Assembly (NCBI GenBank): GCA_018992685.1
Contig: JACVGT010000011.1
Location: 178,094-242,093 of the forward strand
Source: Theionarchaea archaeon
Lineage (GTDB): Archaea > Methanobacteriota_B > Thermococci > Methanofastidiosales > SZ-28-30
Direction: 5' to 3'
DNA: 64,000 nt
In this document: positions 62,076-64,000 of the stretch, piece by piece
How the letters are laid out: every line of letters begins with the position of its first letter
Numbering within the stretch: position 1 is the first letter of the stretch
The notes under the pieces: generated by a model
Database searches by the model: none
What the model was told of the DNA's origin: nothing
Seen by the model: only the letters and a program-made list of their open reading frames with translations
Translations under genes and position numbers: made by a program

Positions 62076-62088
62076 TTATATATATAGG
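62076..62088 (-). promoter_or_regulatory. TATA element of the glycan operon
   Basis: On the minus strand CCTATATATATAA is centred about 26 bp before the ATG at 62057. Confidence 0.65.
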
Positions 62089-62292
62089 TGCGTGTTACAG
62101 CGACTAACCTGATATTCTATAATCTGGGAAAGATCCACGAGAAATTCAGTTTTCGGTCGTCTGACAATCTTCTTTACGTGAGAGAGGTGTAGAGGTTCAG
62201 CAGGACCCAGGGGTGAGTGGTGATTACTATCCCACGATTCAGCACTGAGCTTACCAGTACTTGAAGGAAGTCCGGTTACAGTTCCAAGGTGG

Positions 62293-63801
62293 TCAGTCAA
62301 AATAACCCAAGGCGGACAATCGTTCTCGTATAGTTTCCTCCTCTTCTTTCGAATAGACCTTTTGATGATATTCTATCTGGGACTCTTCAGCTTCCTTTAT
62401 TGGAACCTCTTTCTTGAAGATGTTCATAACACATCCATCCATGTCAGAGGGTACAGGTAGCCCCAAAAGTGTCAATAGCGTTGGACAGACATCAAAGATG
62501 GAGTGCTCTTTCAGGATGCCCGTTTTCACGGGCGGTCCGCTTGCAATGAAAATGCCGTTCATTCTGTGATCTCCAGACTGAAGTGGCTCTGAAAACAGGG
62601 TTCCTATTCTCTGGGAACGAATGCTGTAGTGAGGTATGGCCTCCACGATCAAGTCGGGTGCATTGTCCACCCATGGACCGTGAAAGAGTTGATCCTTCCG
62701 GTACACCCGAGTGATGATAGGTTCTCCTGTATCTGGATCTTTTAGATCTTGGATTCTTTTTTCTATTTCAGCAAGAGTACCATCACATTTTTTCCGCAAC
62801 CATATGGAGGCGAAATGTGCATGTGAAAATGCATATGCACGAGATTCCGGATGTATGCGAGAAAGTACGTCTTTTGATCTTGAAAATACCATCTTGTAAC
62901 CCTTCTTCTGTAGAAAGTCTGGAAGTAGCAGAACAAATCTTTTAATGATGGCATGGTGTTTTATGAGTCCCGTTACCTTCTCAGGGGAGAGTACTTTCTC
63001 GAATGTCAGGGTCCTGATGTCAAGAAATCCTTCCCTTCTCAGCCATTCATTTATGTTGAAAACCTTTTTCGAGGGTCCCATTCCGTGATCTGAGACCACC
63101 ACCACGCAGGTCTGACTGTCGACACAGGAGAGGTACCTGCCCAAGATATCATCCAGCACCTTGTATGCGTCTTCCACTGCAGTGGAAAGAGTGTCATCCG
63201 CTCTGTAATGTGGATGGGTTTTATCCATGTAGTTCCAGTAGATGGTGGGAACAAAGTCTGAGAGATGGTATACAGTGAAGAAAAGATCCCATTTCTCTTT
63301 TTTCAGAATCTTTAGAGCTTTTTCGGTTTGATTGATCTCCCACTGAAACATCTTGGGCAGTGCTTTCTCTTTTTCCATTAACGATTCTTTGTCTATTTGG
63401 AATCTTCCAGAAAACCCTCTTTCATGAGGAGTGAGAATTCCTGACTTTATAATTCCGTTAATCCTTTCAGGGGGGCTTGTCATGGGTATATTGATGGCGA
63501 TAGATCTTTTTCCATGTTCATCCAAGAGATTCCAGAGTGCTTTACTCTTGCGAAATGTTGAGTTGACCACCCTTCCATCCTTATCCTGGAATCCGTAGAT
63601 ATTATGCTTCCCAGGATTTTTTCCTGTCACGAGTGATGTCCAGGCAGGTGCAGACACCGGTGGAATCACAGATATCAGGGGAGTTGATACACCTTGGGCA
63701 ATGAGTCTTGAGATGTGAGGGAGTATTCCTTTCTTGCTGAAGGGCTCTATCAGATCAAAGGTTGCGCCATCGAACCCTATGACAAGCAATTTCATGTTCA
63801 T
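62293..63801 (-). CDS. Alkaline-phosphatase-fold phosphodiesterase
   Basis: A 502-residue protein of the type I phosphodiesterase/nucleotide pyrophosphatase group. 'LLVIGFDGATFDLI' holds the first metal Asp, 'PPVSAPAWTSLVTGKNPGKHNIYGF' the Thr/Ser nucleophile, 'VVVVSDHGMG' the metal Asp and His, and 'GDHRMNGIFIASGP' the last His. It ends 'RERLSALGYFD', as in many archaeal members tied to surface-glycan clusters. The start is the ATG 63801 behind GAGAGGTGG; the frame extends upstream to 63987 but that part lies in repeat DNA. The substrate is not known. Confidence 0.88.
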   Translation of the reverse strand: MNMKLLVIGFDGATFDLIEPFSKKGILPHISRLIAQGVSTPLISVIPPVSAPAWTSLVTGKNPGKHNIYGFQDKDGRVVNSTFRKSKALWNLLDEHGKRSIAINIPMTSPPERINGIIKSGILTPHERGFSGRFQIDKESLMEKEKALPKMFQWEINQTEKALKILKKEKWDLFFTVYHLSDFVPTIYWNYMDKTHPHYRADDTLSTAVEDAYKVLDDILGRYLSCVDSQTCVVVVSDHGMGPSKKVFNINEWLRREGFLDIRTLTFEKVLSPEKVTGLIKHHAIIKRFVLLLPDFLQKKGYKMVFSRSKDVLSRIHPESRAYAFSHAHFASIWLRKKCDGTLAEIEKRIQDLKDPDTGEPIITRVYRKDQLFHGPWVDNAPDLIVEAIPHYSIRSQRIGTLFSEPLQSGDHRMNGIFIASGPPVKTGILKEHSIFDVCPTLLTLLGLPVPSDMDGCVMNIFKKEVPIKEAEESQIEYHQKVYSKEEEETIRERLSALGYFD

Positions 63802-63862
63802 GAGGACACCACCTCTCAGTTCATAGTACGTATAAATCCTTTGCCCTTCAAGAGCTTGTAAT

Positions 63863-63907
63863 AAGTAGGGACATGGGTAACAAAAGTAAGTAGAGACATG
63901 GGTAACA
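63863..63907. repeat. Direct repeats, probable insertion-sequence end
   Basis: AAGTAGGGACATGGGTAACA (63863-63882) and AAGTAGAGACATGGGTAACA (63888-63907) differ at one base and lie 25 bp apart. Double 'GACATGGGTAACA' boxes of this kind are familiar at the ends of some DDE-type insertion sequences (IS481-like). The rest of the element would lie beyond the right edge of the window. Confidence 0.5.
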
Positions 63908-64000
63908 CTTTGGCAGAAGGTGATCCCATTGGACGTGGTAACAGAACGATGGAAATTACTCCAACTGCCAGAGGAAGAACACCTCACAGTGACAGAAGCA

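Noticed and set aside
62076-62300. 74-codon minus-strand frame between the phosphodiesterase and nucleotidyltransferase genes
   Set aside because: It starts with TTG without a ribosome site and its end is the TATA box of the glycan operon.
1-64000. CRISPR arrays, rRNA and tRNA genes
   Set aside because: No regularly spaced repeats, no rRNA-like stretch and no convincing T-loop/acceptor pair were found by eye; a covariance-model scan would be decisive.

Overview
The window is chromosomal DNA from an archaeon, most probably a euryarchaeote. Supporting genes are archaeosine tRNA-guanine transglycosylase, Alba, Orc1/Cdc6, an Sm-like protein, the repair protein NreA with a PCNA-binding tail, the archaeal form of YchF, a COG3199-type NAD kinase, DUF835, and F420H2:NADP oxidoreductase, which implies coenzyme F420. 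Many genes have a TATA element centred about 25-28 bp before the start codon and no Shine-Dalgarno, so leaderless transcription looks common; internal or downstream genes use strong GGAGGTGAT-like sites. I used this spacing to move several starts. The mix (DUF835, tdh-kbl, F420, many secreted propellers) would fit a Thermococci/Theionarchaea-like lineage, but that is inference.

Layout. 1-3.9 kb: a cut-off membrane protein, tgtA with an overlapping unknown gene, and two LysW-like mini-proteins. 4-9 kb: minus-strand surface PQQ propeller, M28 peptidase, AEC transporter and an NLTPH-type protein. 9-15.4 kb: AMMECR1, glutamine synthetase, NAD kinase, and the tdh-kbl threonine-to-glycine operon. 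15.5-19 kb: a PATAN/DUF4388-like protein, a histone-deacetylase-family enzyme, a 16-Cys polyferredoxin and Orc1/Cdc6 with a repeat-bearing upstream gap. 19-26 kb: secreted FG-GAP/TPR/SHOCT protein, a GATase-like lipoprotein, Alba, a NusA-like KH protein, nitroreductase, and a two-gene sodium:solute symporter. 26-34 kb: RNase Z, small NTF2-like and START-like proteins, a double-anchored beta-rich protein coupled to a toroid protein, nadC, a solo Cas4-like nuclease, and a thrombospondin type-3 surface protein.

34.6-46 kb: F420H2:NADP oxidoreductase, two tandem stand-alone RAM domains followed by a COG1665-type nucleotidyltransferase, a rhodanese lipoprotein, a methyltransferase, a transmembrane RING-like protein with an outside propeller, Sm-like protein, PEP synthase, glutaredoxin and an ABC-2 exporter. 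46-54 kb: two overlapping small minus-strand genes, a PH-like membrane protein, NreA, a 24-residue ORF with a strong ribosome site, YchF, DUF835, a CMD-family protein, a HAD hydrolase, a 55-residue small protein and a large unknown protein. 54-64 kb: a stand-alone molybdopterin oxidoreductase, membrane and transport genes, and a glycan group (GT4, nucleotidyltransferase-cupin fusion, phosphodiesterase), ending beside what looks like an insertion-sequence end.

No rRNA, no convincing tRNA and no CRISPR array were seen. The least explained elements are the transmembrane RING-like protein, the LysW-like pair with extended tails, the GOLD-like/toroid pair, and several tiny genes.
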